Shown here: piece by piece, positions 7,603 through 16,435 of the stretch
Position numbering within the stretch: the first letter of the stretch is position 1
How the letters are laid out: every line of letters begins with the position of its first letter
Source of the DNA: Porphyromonas catoniae ATCC 51270
GTDB lineage: Bacteria; Bacteroidota; Bacteroidia; Bacteroidales; Porphyromonadaceae
NCBI RefSeq assembly: GCF_000565015.1
Contig: NZ_JDFF01000024.1
Span: 124,001 to 188,000 of the forward strand
Direction of reading: 5' to 3'
DNA: 64,000 nt
Made by a program: the position numbers and the translations under genes
Notes under the pieces: model-generated
Told to the model about the DNA's origin: nothing
What the model saw: the letters and a program-made list of their open reading frames with translations, nothing else
Database searches by the model: none

Positions 7603-8979
7603 ATGCAGATTCGATTAGCCTCTCCCTCGAGATGGGCTATGCTGGGTATCGTGGTTACCCTTTCCTTCGCTGGGCAAGCCAGGGCACAGAGGATCTTGAC
7701 CCTAGACTCCTGCCGAAGCCTCGCCAAGGAGCACAGCCGTACCCTCCAGCAGAAAGACGAGGAGATCAAGGCCGCTCATGCTAAGAAACAGCAGGTAATG
7801 ACCAACTTCTTCCCTCAGGTAGCTGCCCGAGGGGTATACCTGCACATGCAGAAGGAGCTACACCTCATCGACTGGGACAAGCCCCTTGGACATCTGAATT
7901 TCCTTATCCCCGAGCGACTACGCCACCTCGGCACAGTAGACCTGCGCAACCTGTGGGTGGGGAACGTAACAGCTATCCAGCCTCTCTTCCTCGGGGGAAA
8001 GATCATCTCCGGGTACAAGATGGCGAGCTTAGCAGAGCGACTCCAGGGAGAGCTACGTCAGACGGCCGAGACAGAGGTCGAGACCAAGCTCGATGAGACC
8101 TATTGGCAAGTCATCTCCCTTCGCAGTAAAGAGCGACTACTGGATCAATTGGTACGCCTACTAGAGCAGACCGTCAAGGACGTGGATGCCTCCATCGATG
8201 CAGGCGTAGCGACTAAAGCCGATGGCCTCTCGGTACGCACTAAGCTCAGCGAAGCCGAAGTCAAGCGTAGCCAAGTGGTCAATGGCCTAGAGCTCTCCCG
8301 CATGCTCCTAGCTGACCTCTGTGGCCTTAGCGAAGATGAGCCCTTCACTCTGGCGGAGGAGGGGCACCTGCAGGAGCTTCTCCTCTCCACACAGACTGCG
8401 CCTATTGCCCGAGACGAAGATACCGAGGCCGCTATCGAGCGCCGCTCCGAAATCCGTAGCCTTCGCCTAGTAGATAGTATCTACAGCAAGCGGGTAAACA
8501 TGGAGTCAGCCTCCCTCTTCCCCAAGCTCTACGGAGTGGCGAGCTATTCGACGACGAACCCCAATAGCTTCCAAGGACAAAAGAAGGAGTTCGGGGGGCA
8601 GTATTACCTCGGCCTCATGCTGGAGGTACCCATCTCAGACCTGTTCTCTGGTACCTTCAAGCGCCGACAGGCTAAGGCAGAGCACCGAGTCAAGCAGCTA
8701 GAGCTCGCCGAGGCTCGTAGCAAGATCAACCTCCAGATCAAGCAGGCACTACGCACAGCAGACGATGCCCGTAGAGCCTACACCACAGCCCTAAGTGCCG
8801 TCAAGATGGCAGAGGAGAACATGCGCTACGCCAAGGCTGGCTATGACGAAGGTGTGATACCGCTACTCAACTATACGATGGCTCAGACAGCCTGGATGAG
8901 TGCACAGGACAGCCTCATCGACGCACAGATACGGGTGCTACTCACCGAGAGTAAGCTCAAGAAGATACTTGCACTATAA
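7603..8979 (+). CDS. TolC-family outer-membrane efflux protein
   Basis: Outer-membrane channel of a tripartite exporter. Signal peptide about 1-28 (ending GQARA), then mature start QRILTLDSCRSLAKEHS, the usual TolC family opening. The remainder shows two outer-membrane efflux repeats rich in Ala/Gln/Glu heptads, with SLFPKLYGVASYST starting the second. 458 residues, normal length. It is the first gene of a six-gene unit: gaps to the next genes are only 7-15 bp. The partner adaptor (HlyD type) and inner-membrane permeases follow directly. The exported substrate is unknown. Confidence 0.92.
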   Translation: MQIRLASPSRWAMLGIVVTLSFAGQARAQRILTLDSCRSLAKEHSRTLQQKDEEIKAAHAKKQQVMTNFFPQVAARGVYLHMQKELHLIDWDKPLGHLNFLIPERLRHLGTVDLRNLWVGNVTAIQPLFLGGKIISGYKMASLAERLQGELRQTAETEVETKLDETYWQVISLRSKERLLDQLVRLLEQTVKDVDASIDAGVATKADGLSVRTKLSEAEVKRSQVVNGLELSRMLLADLCGLSEDEPFTLAEEGHLQELLLSTQTAPIARDEDTEAAIERRSEIRSLRLVDSIYSKRVNMESASLFPKLYGVASYSTTNPNSFQGQKKEFGGQYYLGLMLEVPISDLFSGTFKRRQAKAEHRVKQLELAEARSKINLQIKQALRTADDARRAYTTALSAVKMAEENMRYAKAGYDEGVIPLLNYTMAQTAWMSAQDSLIDAQIRVLLTESKLKKILAL

Positions 8980-8993
8980 ACCAGTAGGTAAGA

Positions 8994-10016
8994 ATGGACA
9001 ACAAGCAGAACAAAGAGACGAAGGAAACAGGAGCTAAGAAGAGCATTATCCTCGGCGTAGGACTAGTCGTCCTAGCTATGGTACTATTAGCGGCATCGGG
9101 CTTCATCTTCTTCGGTAAGGGTGAAGACATCATCACAGGTCAGGCCGAGGTGGACGAAGTACGGATTTCGGGCAAGGTACCGGGACGCATATCAGAGTTT
9201 CTCGTCGAAGAGGGACAGAGAGTACGCCGTGGAGATACCCTCGTGCGCATATATTCCCCTGAGGTACTCGCCAAGCTAGAGCAGGCAGAGGCTGCGAAGG
9301 CAGCTGCTATGGCTCAGAACCAAAAGGCCATCGTGGGAGCTAGAAAGGAGCAGAAGGAGGGAGCCTATGAGCTTTGGCAGAAGGCCAAGGCTGGCCTTGA
9401 GGTAGCCGAGAAGAGTTTCGCCCGAGTGGAACGCCTACACAAGGAGGGCGTCCTCCCCGCACAGAAGTACGACGAAGCCTCAGCGCAGCTACGGGCTATG
9501 CAGGCTACAGAGCGTGCCGCTCGTAGCCAATATGACCTAGCGGTGAACGGTGCACAGCGAGAGGACAAGCTAGCCGCAGCTGCCCTCGTCGCCCGTGCCT
9601 CTGGAGCCGTCTCTGAGGTAGATGCTTACCTCAAGGAGGGAGCCCTCCTCTCCCCCATCGATGGGGAGGTCTCGGAAATCTATCCCCACAGAGGGGAGCT
9701 CGTCGGTACGGGAGCCCCGATCATGACGATCTCGGACACCTCGGTAGTGCGCGTGCTCTTCTCCGTAAGAGAAGACAAGCTAGCCTCGATCAAGAAGGGG
9801 AGCAAGCTGCGTGGCACGATCCCCGCTCTCGGAGGTAAGGCCATAGAAGTGGTGGTCACGAAGATGAAGGATATGGGGAGCTATGCCACCTGGAAAGCCA
9901 CGAAGCCACGTGGAGAGCATGATCTTCGTACCTTTGAGGTCACAACCCGCCCCACCAGCCCCGTAGAGGGACTCCTAGCAGGCATGACAATTGTCCTAGA
10001 CAAGGGGCAGCTCTAG
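8994..10016 (+). CDS. HlyD/EmrA-type periplasmic adaptor
   Basis: Membrane-fusion protein linking the inner-membrane permeases to the TolC channel. A short cytoplasmic N-terminus is followed by one transmembrane helix (about 18-41). Then come the biotinyl-lipoyl half-motif (VDEVRISGKVPGRISEFLVE, then GQRVRRGDTLVRI), an alpha-hairpin coiled coil (about 80-200), and the second lipoyl half with LLSPIDGEVSEIYPHRGELV. 340 residues is typical of the YbhG/YhiI subgroup that works with ABC-2 permeases. Confidence 0.93.
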   Translation: MDNKQNKETKETGAKKSIILGVGLVVLAMVLLAASGFIFFGKGEDIITGQAEVDEVRISGKVPGRISEFLVEEGQRVRRGDTLVRIYSPEVLAKLEQAEAAKAAAMAQNQKAIVGARKEQKEGAYELWQKAKAGLEVAEKSFARVERLHKEGVLPAQKYDEASAQLRAMQATERAARSQYDLAVNGAQREDKLAAAALVARASGAVSEVDAYLKEGALLSPIDGEVSEIYPHRGELVGTGAPIMTISDTSVVRVLFSVREDKLASIKKGSKLRGTIPALGGKAIEVVVTKMKDMGSYATWKATKPRGEHDLRTFEVTTRPTSPVEGLLAGMTIVLDKGQL

Positions 10017-10031
10017 TAGATCACTTTGCCC

Positions 10032-11192
10032 ATGTACGCAATCCTACGTGTAGCACGGAGGGAACTGGACTACCTCCTCACCCGCCCGATCTATCTCTTC
10101 GGCATCATCGGGGCTCCCCTGCTGGTGACGCTGCTCCTGCTGTACCTGATGGGCAGCGGACTGCCTACCAATATGCCCGTAGCCGTAGTGGATGAAGATC
10201 AGTCGGCTCCCTCTCGTGCCCTCGTACGAAATCTCGACATCTTCCAGTCCTCAGAGGTAGTACTGAAGTGCTCCAGCATGAACGAAGCCCTCAGAGCGAT
10301 GCGCCAAGGAAAGGTCTACGGGATCTACCACATCCCCCGAGGGCTACAAGCAGAAGCTGGATCAGCTCGCCAACCCAAGCTCCACTACTATACCAATAGT
10401 AGCTATCTGATGGCAGGGAGCTTTGTCTTCCGAGATATGAAGATGCTCTCCGAGCTAGCTTCTGCTAAGGTTGGTCTGCTGACAGGACAGGCACGTGGCA
10501 AGACCCAGGAGGAGATCATGGGGAGCATTCAGCCCATTGTCGTACGGTCAGAGGTGATGAGTAATCCCCAGCTGAACTACGCAGCCTATCTGACGACCAC
10601 GATACTACCAGGCGTGCTCCAGCTCATGATCTTCCTCATGACGTCCTATGCCATCGGGGTAGAGATCAAGCGTAAAACGGCTAAGGAGTGGCTTCGTCTC
10701 TCCGAGGGCTCTATAACGCTCGCTCTACTCGGGAAGCTCTGTGTCCACACCCTGATGTTCCTCGCTGTCGGGCTGGGGATACAAGGCATTCTGTATGGCT
10801 GGATGGGCTTCCCCCTACAGTCAGGTTGGGGTGCGATGGCACTGGCGATGCTCCTGCTTGTGCTGGCCTCTCAGGCTTTAGGGATCTTCTTCATTGCCCT
10901 GATACCTATCCTTAGGATGGGGCTAAGCCTAGGGAGTCTCCTTGGGATGCTCTCCTTCTCGATCTCGGGGATGAGCGTACCCGTCTCCTCTATGATCGCC
11001 CCTGTACAAGCCCTAGCATTTATCTTCCCCCTACGCTACTACTATCAGATCGGGATCAACCAAGCCCTTATCGGGGCTCCACTAGCGGAGAGCGTACCCT
11101 ATTATATAGGCCTACTGGCCTTCCCCCTGCTTCCGCTTGTGACGCTTCCCCGACTGAAGCGTTACCTCACCAGCATAGACTACATCGCTTAA
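10032..11192 (+). CDS. ABC-2 type permease, first of a pair
   Basis: Inner-membrane exporter subunit of the YbhS/YbhR (ABC-2) type, 386 residues. One N-terminal transmembrane helix (about 20-42), a large extracytoplasmic domain starting NMPVAVVDEDQSAPSR (the usual opening of these domains), then five membrane segments in the C-terminal half. The ATG at 10032 is preferred; the longer reading depends on a TTG at 10026. It sits 7 bp before a second permease of the same layout, suggesting a heterodimer. Confidence 0.9.
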   Translation: MYAILRVARRELDYLLTRPIYLFGIIGAPLLVTLLLLYLMGSGLPTNMPVAVVDEDQSAPSRALVRNLDIFQSSEVVLKCSSMNEALRAMRQGKVYGIYHIPRGLQAEAGSARQPKLHYYTNSSYLMAGSFVFRDMKMLSELASAKVGLLTGQARGKTQEEIMGSIQPIVVRSEVMSNPQLNYAAYLTTTILPGVLQLMIFLMTSYAIGVEIKRKTAKEWLRLSEGSITLALLGKLCVHTLMFLAVGLGIQGILYGWMGFPLQSGWGAMALAMLLLVLASQALGIFFIALIPILRMGLSLGSLLGMLSFSISGMSVPVSSMIAPVQALAFIFPLRYYYQIGINQALIGAPLAESVPYYIGLLAFPLLPLVTLPRLKRYLTSIDYIA

Positions 11193-11199
11193 TCGGGAT

Positions 11200-12399
11200 A
11201 TGAGTATCATTGGATTTATCAAGGGGCATCTACAGGATATAGTGGCGATATGTGGGAGGGAGCTACGTAGGGTCTTTGCCGATAGTGCCTCGATCCTCTT
11301 CTTCTTTGTTGTACCCTTCATCTATCCCTTCCTCTATGCAGCCCTGTATGGCAACGAGGTAGCCCGCGAAGCTCCTCTCGTGGTACTAGACTACAGCCAT
11401 TCGGCTCTAAGCAGGGAGTTTGTCCGTAGGGTCGATGCGTCGCCTGATGTAGCAGTCATAGCGCAGGTGGCAAGCGAAGCCGAGGCTTACCAACTCATAA
11501 ACGAGGAGAAGGCCTACGGGATACTTATCTTCCCCGAGGACTTTAGCCAAAAGGCTCATTTAGGGCGACAGGCCGAGGTCAATCTCCACACAACCTTTGC
11601 CTCGGCTCTCTACTACAAGGCCTTCGCTCTTACCGCTACCGAGGTGGCACTGACGATGGGACGTGAGCTAGAGGCTAGTCGTAGCCATGGAGCCTCTCAC
11701 GAAGCTACCCGCATACAGGTACGACCCATTGAGAGCGAATGGATTACCCCCTTCAATCCTCAGGGTGGCTTCCAAGGCTTCCTCCTACCTGGCGTACTCA
11801 TACTGATCATCCAACAGACACTCCTTATCGGGATCTCTATGGTGATGGGGACGGAGCGTGAGCGGGGAGGTCTCAGCCGTGGGCTACGTATCGGTAGGGG
11901 TGGACACTATACGAGTACGATGCGCCTACTGGTAGGGCGTGCTCTGTGCTATCTACTGATCTATGCGGTGAGTTCGCTCTTCACGCTGGTCATCGCACCG
12001 AGGATCTTTGGTTTGCCCCAGCTCACGGACGCAGGGACATTTGCCCTACTTCTATTGCCACTCCTCTTGGCTTGTGTCTTCTTCTCCTTCTTCTGGAGTC
12101 TTATAGTGAAGCACCGAGAGAAGGCGATGATCATCTGGGTCTTTACCTCCATACCCTTCCTCTTCCTCACGGGCTTATCTTGGCCTCTCTCTGCTATCCC
12201 TGCACCGCTAAGGGCGCTGGGCTTACTCGTCCCCTCTACTCCTGGGGTACAAGCCTTCGTCTCCATAAGCAGTATGGGGGCGAGCCTCAGAGATGTCCTC
12301 CCTCAATACCTCATGCTGTGGGCACAGGCTCTGGGGTACTTCCTTATTACTTCTTTCACCTATGCCCGTCTCGTTAGACGCAGCATGAAGGTCGCCTAA
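11200..12399 (+). CDS. ABC-2 type permease, second of a pair
   Basis: 399 residues with the same topology as its neighbour: N-terminal helix (about 27-50), extracytoplasmic domain beginning APLVVLDYSHSALSREFVRR, and a C-terminal membrane region (from about 195) with GTERERGGLSRGL on the cytoplasmic side. Probably pairs with the preceding permease. No ATPase gene lies between the adaptor and the permeases as in ybhGFSR. The only ATPase of the unit is the next gene, which by family belongs with the FtsX-type permease after it. Confidence 0.9.
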   Translation: MSIIGFIKGHLQDIVAICGRELRRVFADSASILFFFVVPFIYPFLYAALYGNEVAREAPLVVLDYSHSALSREFVRRVDASPDVAVIAQVASEAEAYQLINEEKAYGILIFPEDFSQKAHLGRQAEVNLHTTFASALYYKAFALTATEVALTMGRELEASRSHGASHEATRIQVRPIESEWITPFNPQGGFQGFLLPGVLILIIQQTLLIGISMVMGTERERGGLSRGLRIGRGGHYTSTMRLLVGRALCYLLIYAVSSLFTLVIAPRIFGLPQLTDAGTFALLLLPLLLACVFFSFFWSLIVKHREKAMIIWVFTSIPFLFLTGLSWPLSAIPAPLRALGLLVPSTPGVQAFVSISSMGASLRDVLPQYLMLWAQALGYFLITSFTYARLVRRSMKVA

Positions 12400-12408
12400 A
12401 TATCGACT

Positions 12409-13053
12409 ATGCAAGAAATCACATTGCATCAGACCCTACCCCTCGTCTTCCGTGATGAGCCTATTCAACCTTCGGAAGTATGGCGTACGGAAGTGACGTT
12501 TTGCCGAGGAAACTATTACCTCATTGAAGCAACGTCGGGTGCTGGTAAGTCATCTCTCTGCAGTTTCCTCTACGGATGGCGTGGAGACTATCTGGGGAAC
12601 ATATGCTTCGATGGGCAGGACATCCGTAAACTAAGTGCTGGGGCGTGGAGTACGATACGTAAATCATCCCTGAGCTTCCTCTTCCAGGAGATGCGCCTCT
12701 TCGACGAACTGACAGCTTGGGAAAATGTAAAGCTAAAGAATGACCTGACGAAGTATAAGGAAGAGAAGGAACTTCGCCACTACTTCGAGTTACTTGGTAT
12801 CGAGGATAGACAAAACACCCCAGCTCGTATCCTCTCCCTCGGCCAGCAGCAACGTGTAGCAGCCATCCGCTCGCTCTGTCAGCCCTTTGATTTCTTGCTT
12901 CTGGACGAGCCCATCAGTCATCTTGATGAGGAGAATGCATCCTTACTTGCCTCGCTCTATAAGGCGGAGGCTGAGCAGCAAGGTGCTGGTATCATCACGA
13001 CCTCAGTAGGTAAGCATCTCCTGCTTAGCTATGCGAATGTCCTTCACCTTTAG
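12409..13053 (+). CDS. ABC transporter ATP-binding protein (LolD/FtsE-like) with altered motifs
   Basis: 214-residue nucleotide-binding subunit. Walker A is ATSGAGKSS at 41-49, with Ala where the first Gly of GxxGxGKS is expected. The signature is LSLGQQQRVA (142-151) instead of LSGGQ. Walker B FDFLLLDEP (160-168) keeps the catalytic Glu, and a D-loop SHLD follows. Because the core Lys, Asp and Glu are intact, activity is likely. It lies 9 bp after the ABC-2 permeases and 12 bp before an FtsX-type permease, its most likely partner; it might also energise the ABC-2 pair. Confidence 0.88.
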   Translation: MQEITLHQTLPLVFRDEPIQPSEVWRTEVTFCRGNYYLIEATSGAGKSSLCSFLYGWRGDYLGNICFDGQDIRKLSAGAWSTIRKSSLSFLFQEMRLFDELTAWENVKLKNDLTKYKEEKELRHYFELLGIEDRQNTPARILSLGQQQRVAAIRSLCQPFDFLLLDEPISHLDEENASLLASLYKAEAEQQGAGIITTSVGKHLLLSYANVLHL

Positions 13054-13065
13054 CCACAACGTACC

Positions 13066-14259
13066 ATGAATAGGCTTTTACTTCGCCTGCTACGCAGGCA
13101 TATCAGTCCGCTTCAACTACTTGGTTTCTCGCTGGCAAACTTCGTGGGCGTGGCAATTATCCTGCTCGGGATACAGTTTTATCAGGATGCTCGTTCATCG
13201 CTAGAGGCTAAAGACAAGTTCATGAAGGGAGACTATATCATCCTCTCTAAGCGAGTTGGTGGGCTAGCTCTCTTTGGTTCGGGGGACAATACCTTCTCTG
13301 ACCAAGAGATCAAGGAACTAGAGGAGCAGAGCTTTGTCAAAAAAGTGGGTCGGTTTACGCCGTCGAAGTTTCAGGTTTCGGCTGGTCTTGGGGTAGGGAG
13401 TGGCGTGTACACCTATATGTTCTTCGAGTCCGTGCCAGATGATTTCATTGATGTGTCGAGTGATGAATGGCAATATCGCAACGGAGATACCTCTGTGCCC
13501 ATCATTATCCCACGCAACTATCTCGGGCTCTATAACTCTGCTTTTGCCCAAAGTCAAGGTTTACCGCTGCTCTCCGAGGCTACTATGAGCAAGATCCCTC
13601 TTACTATTGAGGCGATTGGTCAGCATGAGACGCTCCAGCTAAGGGGACGAATAGTTGGTTTCTCCAATAGGCTGAATACGCTACTTGTCCCTCATTCGTT
13701 CCTCTCGTCAATGAATGCCCGCCTTGCACCTAATGAAATGGTGCGTCCTACACGGCTTATTATGGAGGTTACCTCAGTCTCTGATGCTGAAATCCCCGTC
13801 TACCTGAAAGCAAATGGCTATGAAAGTGAAGGCGAACGTTTGGCTTCTGGCGAATCGATGTACCTGCTACGGCTCGTTGCTGGTATTGTTCTCTCTGTTG
13901 GACTGCTGATCTCTGTCCTCTCTGTTTATCTTCTGATGCTTTCGATTTACCTGCTTCTTCAGAAGAATACTAAGCAACTGGAGAGCCTCCTCTTACTTGG
14001 CTACACACGGCAGGAACTTGTACGTCCCTACCTCGCATTGACGTTTTTGCTCAACGCCCTTGTTATCATCGTGTCGCTTGTGGCTGTCATTGAGGTGCGG
14101 GGCTATTATCTTCGTCTAGCCGAACGGTTACTCTCCGATGAGATCGGGGGTACGATGCGCTACACATACCTTGCAGCGGCAGCACTTCTTTGCGTCACTA
14201 CGCTGTTGAATGGCCTTGCCATCAGGCGCAAGATTTATTCTCTTCGTACCTTCTCATAA
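13066..14259 (+). CDS. FtsX/MacB/LolC-type ABC permease
   Basis: 397 residues: an N-terminal transmembrane helix (about 17-37), a periplasmic domain of about 230 residues, then three C-terminal helices (about 266-295, 320-345 and 365-385), the FtsX layout. The cytoplasmic stretch LLLQKNTKQLESLLLLGYTRQELVRPY matches the coupling region of the family (ASLLALGASRREL type). Last gene of the export operon. Substrate unknown; lipoprotein or lipid export would fit the family. Confidence 0.87.
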   Translation: MNRLLLRLLRRHISPLQLLGFSLANFVGVAIILLGIQFYQDARSSLEAKDKFMKGDYIILSKRVGGLALFGSGDNTFSDQEIKELEEQSFVKKVGRFTPSKFQVSAGLGVGSGVYTYMFFESVPDDFIDVSSDEWQYRNGDTSVPIIIPRNYLGLYNSAFAQSQGLPLLSEATMSKIPLTIEAIGQHETLQLRGRIVGFSNRLNTLLVPHSFLSSMNARLAPNEMVRPTRLIMEVTSVSDAEIPVYLKANGYESEGERLASGESMYLLRLVAGIVLSVGLLISVLSVYLLMLSIYLLLQKNTKQLESLLLLGYTRQELVRPYLALTFLLNALVIIVSLVAVIEVRGYYLRLAERLLSDEIGGTMRYTYLAAAALLCVTTLLNGLAIRRKIYSLRTFS

Positions 14260-14282
14260 GGTTCTTCCTTCTTACAGGAACT

Positions 14283-14318
14283 GAAGCCCCGAGTACATGC
14301 AGTTGTACTCGGGGCTTC
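14283..14318. terminator. Bidirectional terminator between convergent genes
   Basis: A perfect 15-bp stem, GAAGCCCCGAGTACA (14283-14297) with TGTACTCGGGGCTTC (14304-14318), and a 6-base loop. It serves the export operon and the HU-like gene that converge here. The T tract is weak on both sides. Confidence 0.75.
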
Positions 14319-14370
14319 GTTATGCTTGGCTCATGCCGTGGGATAAAGGGACGAGCCGGGGGAAGTTAAG

Positions 14371-14847
14371 CTAGATCCCGACGCCGCCACCTCCAGGGGA
14401 CTCGTTTTTTTCCTTAGGTTTGTCGGGCTTCTTCCCGTCTTTCTTCTGCTTGCTGACTGTCTGCTCGTAGCTCACATCAGTTAGTGTGAAGTACTTCTTC
14501 GATGGAGCCAGAAGCACAACAGGTTTCTCGATGTGGATATTTGCATTGAATTTCGTCCCTTCCTCCACTGCTTTGCTCTTGAAAGAAGGCATTAGTGTGC
14601 CGAGATCACCAAACTCTACGATGTCGCCGTTGGATACGATGTCCTTGGCGATTTCTGTAGCGTAGTTCAGGACTGCTTCTACTTCCTGACGGTTGAAGGT
14701 GGTGGACTTGGCGACTCTGTCGCAGAAGTTGCGGAAATCAACCCGATGCCGGCCCGTGGGTCTAGCAATCTGCACGGTCTTCCCTGCATGTTTTCCTACG
14801 TTTAGTTTGCGTTTAACGATTACAAACTGTAGAGGCTTATTGGCCAT
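14371..14847 (-). CDS. HU/IHF-family DNA-binding protein (paralogue 2)
   Basis: 158 residues, clearly paralogous to the protein at 52100 (shared RK-x-x-x-GK-x-x-GK-x-VQ-A-PT-R, TTFN, EVEAVLN/EVASVLN, NGDIVEFG-LG, PSFKSK and FNANIHI). The Bacteroidetes HU-like N-terminal domain of about 125 residues is followed by a lysine-rich linker and the tail ESPGGGGVGI. The tail resembles the one of the other paralogue and is flexible by composition. Likely nucleoid or DNA-repair-associated DNA binding. The promoter at 14933 shares its exact -7 element (TAACTTTG) with the paralogue; array C lies 125 bp upstream of it. Confidence 0.88.
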   Translation of the reverse strand: MANKPLQFVIVKRKLNVGKHAGKTVQIARPTGRHRVDFRNFCDRVAKSTTFNRQEVEAVLNYATEIAKDIVSNGDIVEFGDLGTLMPSFKSKAVEEGTKFNANIHIEKPVVLLAPSKKYFTLTDVSYEQTVSKQKKDGKKPDKPKEKNESPGGGGVGI

Positions 14848-14932
14848 AATACTTAAAGTTTAACCCTCCATAAACTGACCTCATCGGAGTCGGAGGGTGG
14901 GCAGGCGGTGAGGTGTGTATTAGGTTCAGAGG

Positions 14933-14940
14933 CAAAGTTA
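14933..14940 (-). promoter_or_regulatory. Putative -7 element of HU paralogue 2
   Basis: TAACTTTG on the minus strand, identical to the element before HU paralogue 3 at 52648-52655. It would leave a leader of about 80 bases. Confidence 0.55.
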
Positions 14941-15064
14941 CAAAACTTTCCCTGAAAAGGACGAACAAATTTCCCAAAATACACAGAGCAATTTGGTCTG
15001 CGTAACTAGCTGTTTCATAGATGGTAAATGGCTGTCGTGTGAGAAGAAACTTACCGACCAAATG

Positions 15065-15177
15065 AAAGTACCTAATCAATCCAGAAAAAGTACCTAATCA
15101 ATCGGGAAAATTATTAGGTAAATTTAAAAAATTATTAGGTACTTTTTCTGGATTGATTAGGTACTTTTTCTGAACTC
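15065..15177. repeat. Array C: 22-bp-period repeat forming a 34-bp perfect inverted repeat
   Basis: Two forward units begin GTACCTAAT at 15068 and 15090. Three reversed units carry ATTAGGTA at about 15112, 15134 and 15156, on the same 22-bp register. As a result 15065-15098 is the exact reverse complement of 15134-15167, with a 35-bp AT-rich centre. Unlike the other arrays, single units are not palindromic; symmetry comes from unit orientation. It lies between the divergent promoters of HU paralogue 2 (125 bp away) and ruvX (125 bp away). The remaining 473-bp gap holds nothing else recognisable. Confidence 0.88.
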
Positions 15178-15302
15178 GTCAGATACCTTTGATTAGGCAT
15201 GGAGTATAAGGGTGGAGATGGAGTAGTTAATTTGGAGTGACTTGACATTGAGGATAGAGGGCTGAGGCAAAGTGTTTCTAGAGTCGGGTAGGGCAATTTC
15301 CG

Positions 15303-15310
15303 TATCTTTG
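15303..15310 (+). promoter_or_regulatory. Putative -7 element of ruvX-def
   Basis: TATCTTTG (TAnnTTTG) ends 10 bp before the ruvX ATG, so the transcript would be nearly leaderless. Confidence 0.6.
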
Positions 15311-15320
15311 CCCTTGTCTT

Positions 15321-15773
15321 ATGGGCAGATTATTAGCAATAGATTACGGACAGAAGCGGTGCGGTCTAGCCGTCACTGACCCTCTTCAGATTGTACCTGG
15401 AGGTTTGGGTACCATCCCCACACATCAGCTCCTCAGCTTTGTGCTGGACTACGTGAAAAGGGAAGAGGTAGAGCGTATCATCGTAGGCTATCCGAGGCAG
15501 ATGAATAACCAAGAGTCCGCCTCGATGAAGTTAATCCGTCCATTCGTGCAAAAGCTACATCAGGCACTACCTAGCCTTCCCATCGACTATCAGGACGAGC
15601 GGTTTACCTCCACACTGGCTCAACGAGCAATTCGTGAAGCAGGTATTGGCAAGAGACGCCGCGAGACAGATAAGGGACTTGTGGACGAAGTCAGTGCCGT
15701 AATTATCTTACAGAGTTACCTGGCCTCACGTGAGGGTTTGGGCGAAATAAACCTACCTCACCAGAGACCCTAA
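15321..15773 (+). CDS. ruvX: YqgF/RuvX family RNase H-fold nuclease
   Basis: Putative pre-16S rRNA 5' nuclease (YqgF), also described as a Holliday junction resolvase-like protein. 150 residues with the RNase H-fold motifs [17 protein letters not shown] (catalytic Asp 7), [18 protein letters not shown] and the final acidic [13 protein letters not shown]. Ten bases before def, so probably co-transcribed. The promoter sits directly upstream. Confidence 0.93.
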   Translation: MGRLLAIDYGQKRCGLAVTDPLQIVPGGLGTIPTHQLLSFVLDYVKREEVERIIVGYPRQMNNQESASMKLIRPFVQKLHQALPSLPIDYQDERFTSTLAQRAIREAGIGKRRRETDKGLVDEVSAVIILQSYLASREGLGEINLPHQRP

Positions 15774-15783
15774 GCACAAGTGT

Positions 15784-16350
15784 ATGAAACTACCAATTTA
15801 TATCTATGGTCATCCCGTCCTGCGTGAAGTGGGAGTGGATATTACTCCCGAGTACGAAGGCTTATCCGAGCTCATCGAGAACATGTGGGAGACAATGTAT
15901 TTCTCTGATGGCATTGGGCTGGCTGCACCTCAAATAGGACGTGCCATTCGCCTCTTCGTCATCGATGCAGACCCAATGAAGGAGAGCTTCCCAGAGTGTG
16001 CAGGCCTCAAGCAGACCTTCATCAACGCTCGGATCGTTGAGCGTAGCGAGGAGACATGCTCTGAGAATGAGGGTTGTCTCAGTATCCCTGGTATCAATGA
16101 GCGGGTTACGCGACCCACAACTATTACCATCGAGTACGTGGACGCCAACTTCCAGCCTCATCGTGAGACTTATTCGGGCTTCGCTGCACGAGTTATTCAG
16201 CACGAGTACGACCACATAGAGGGAATCCTTTTCATTGACCAAATCGCCGCTATTCGGAAACAACTCATCAAGGGAAAGCTCTCGAACATGCTTAAAGGTA
16301 AAGTATCAGCGCATTACCGTACAGTGACTGCCCCACAGAAGAAAAAGTAA
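15784..16350 (+). CDS. def: Peptide deformylase
   Basis: Removes the formyl group from the N-terminal Met of nascent proteins, using a bound metal. All three signature motifs are present: [10 protein letters not shown] (motif 1), [10 protein letters not shown] (motif 2, metal-ligand Cys) and [11 protein letters not shown] (motif 3, HExDH with two His ligands and the Glu). 188 residues, normal for a type 1 enzyme. The ATG lies 10 bp after ruvX. Confidence 0.97.
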   Translation: MKLPIYIYGHPVLREVGVDITPEYEGLSELIENMWETMYFSDGIGLAAPQIGRAIRLFVIDADPMKESFPECAGLKQTFINARIVERSEETCSENEGCLSIPGINERVTRPTTITIEYVDANFQPHRETYSGFAARVIQHEYDHIEGILFIDQIAAIRKQLIKGKLSNMLKGKVSAHYRTVTAPQKKK

Positions 16351-16435
16351 CGTCCACATACACTAGCTTACCGCCACGGATCGTTTTGCCTATGTGGTAA
16401 CGAACTACTCATCCATACGCTAGGAAGAATAGACC

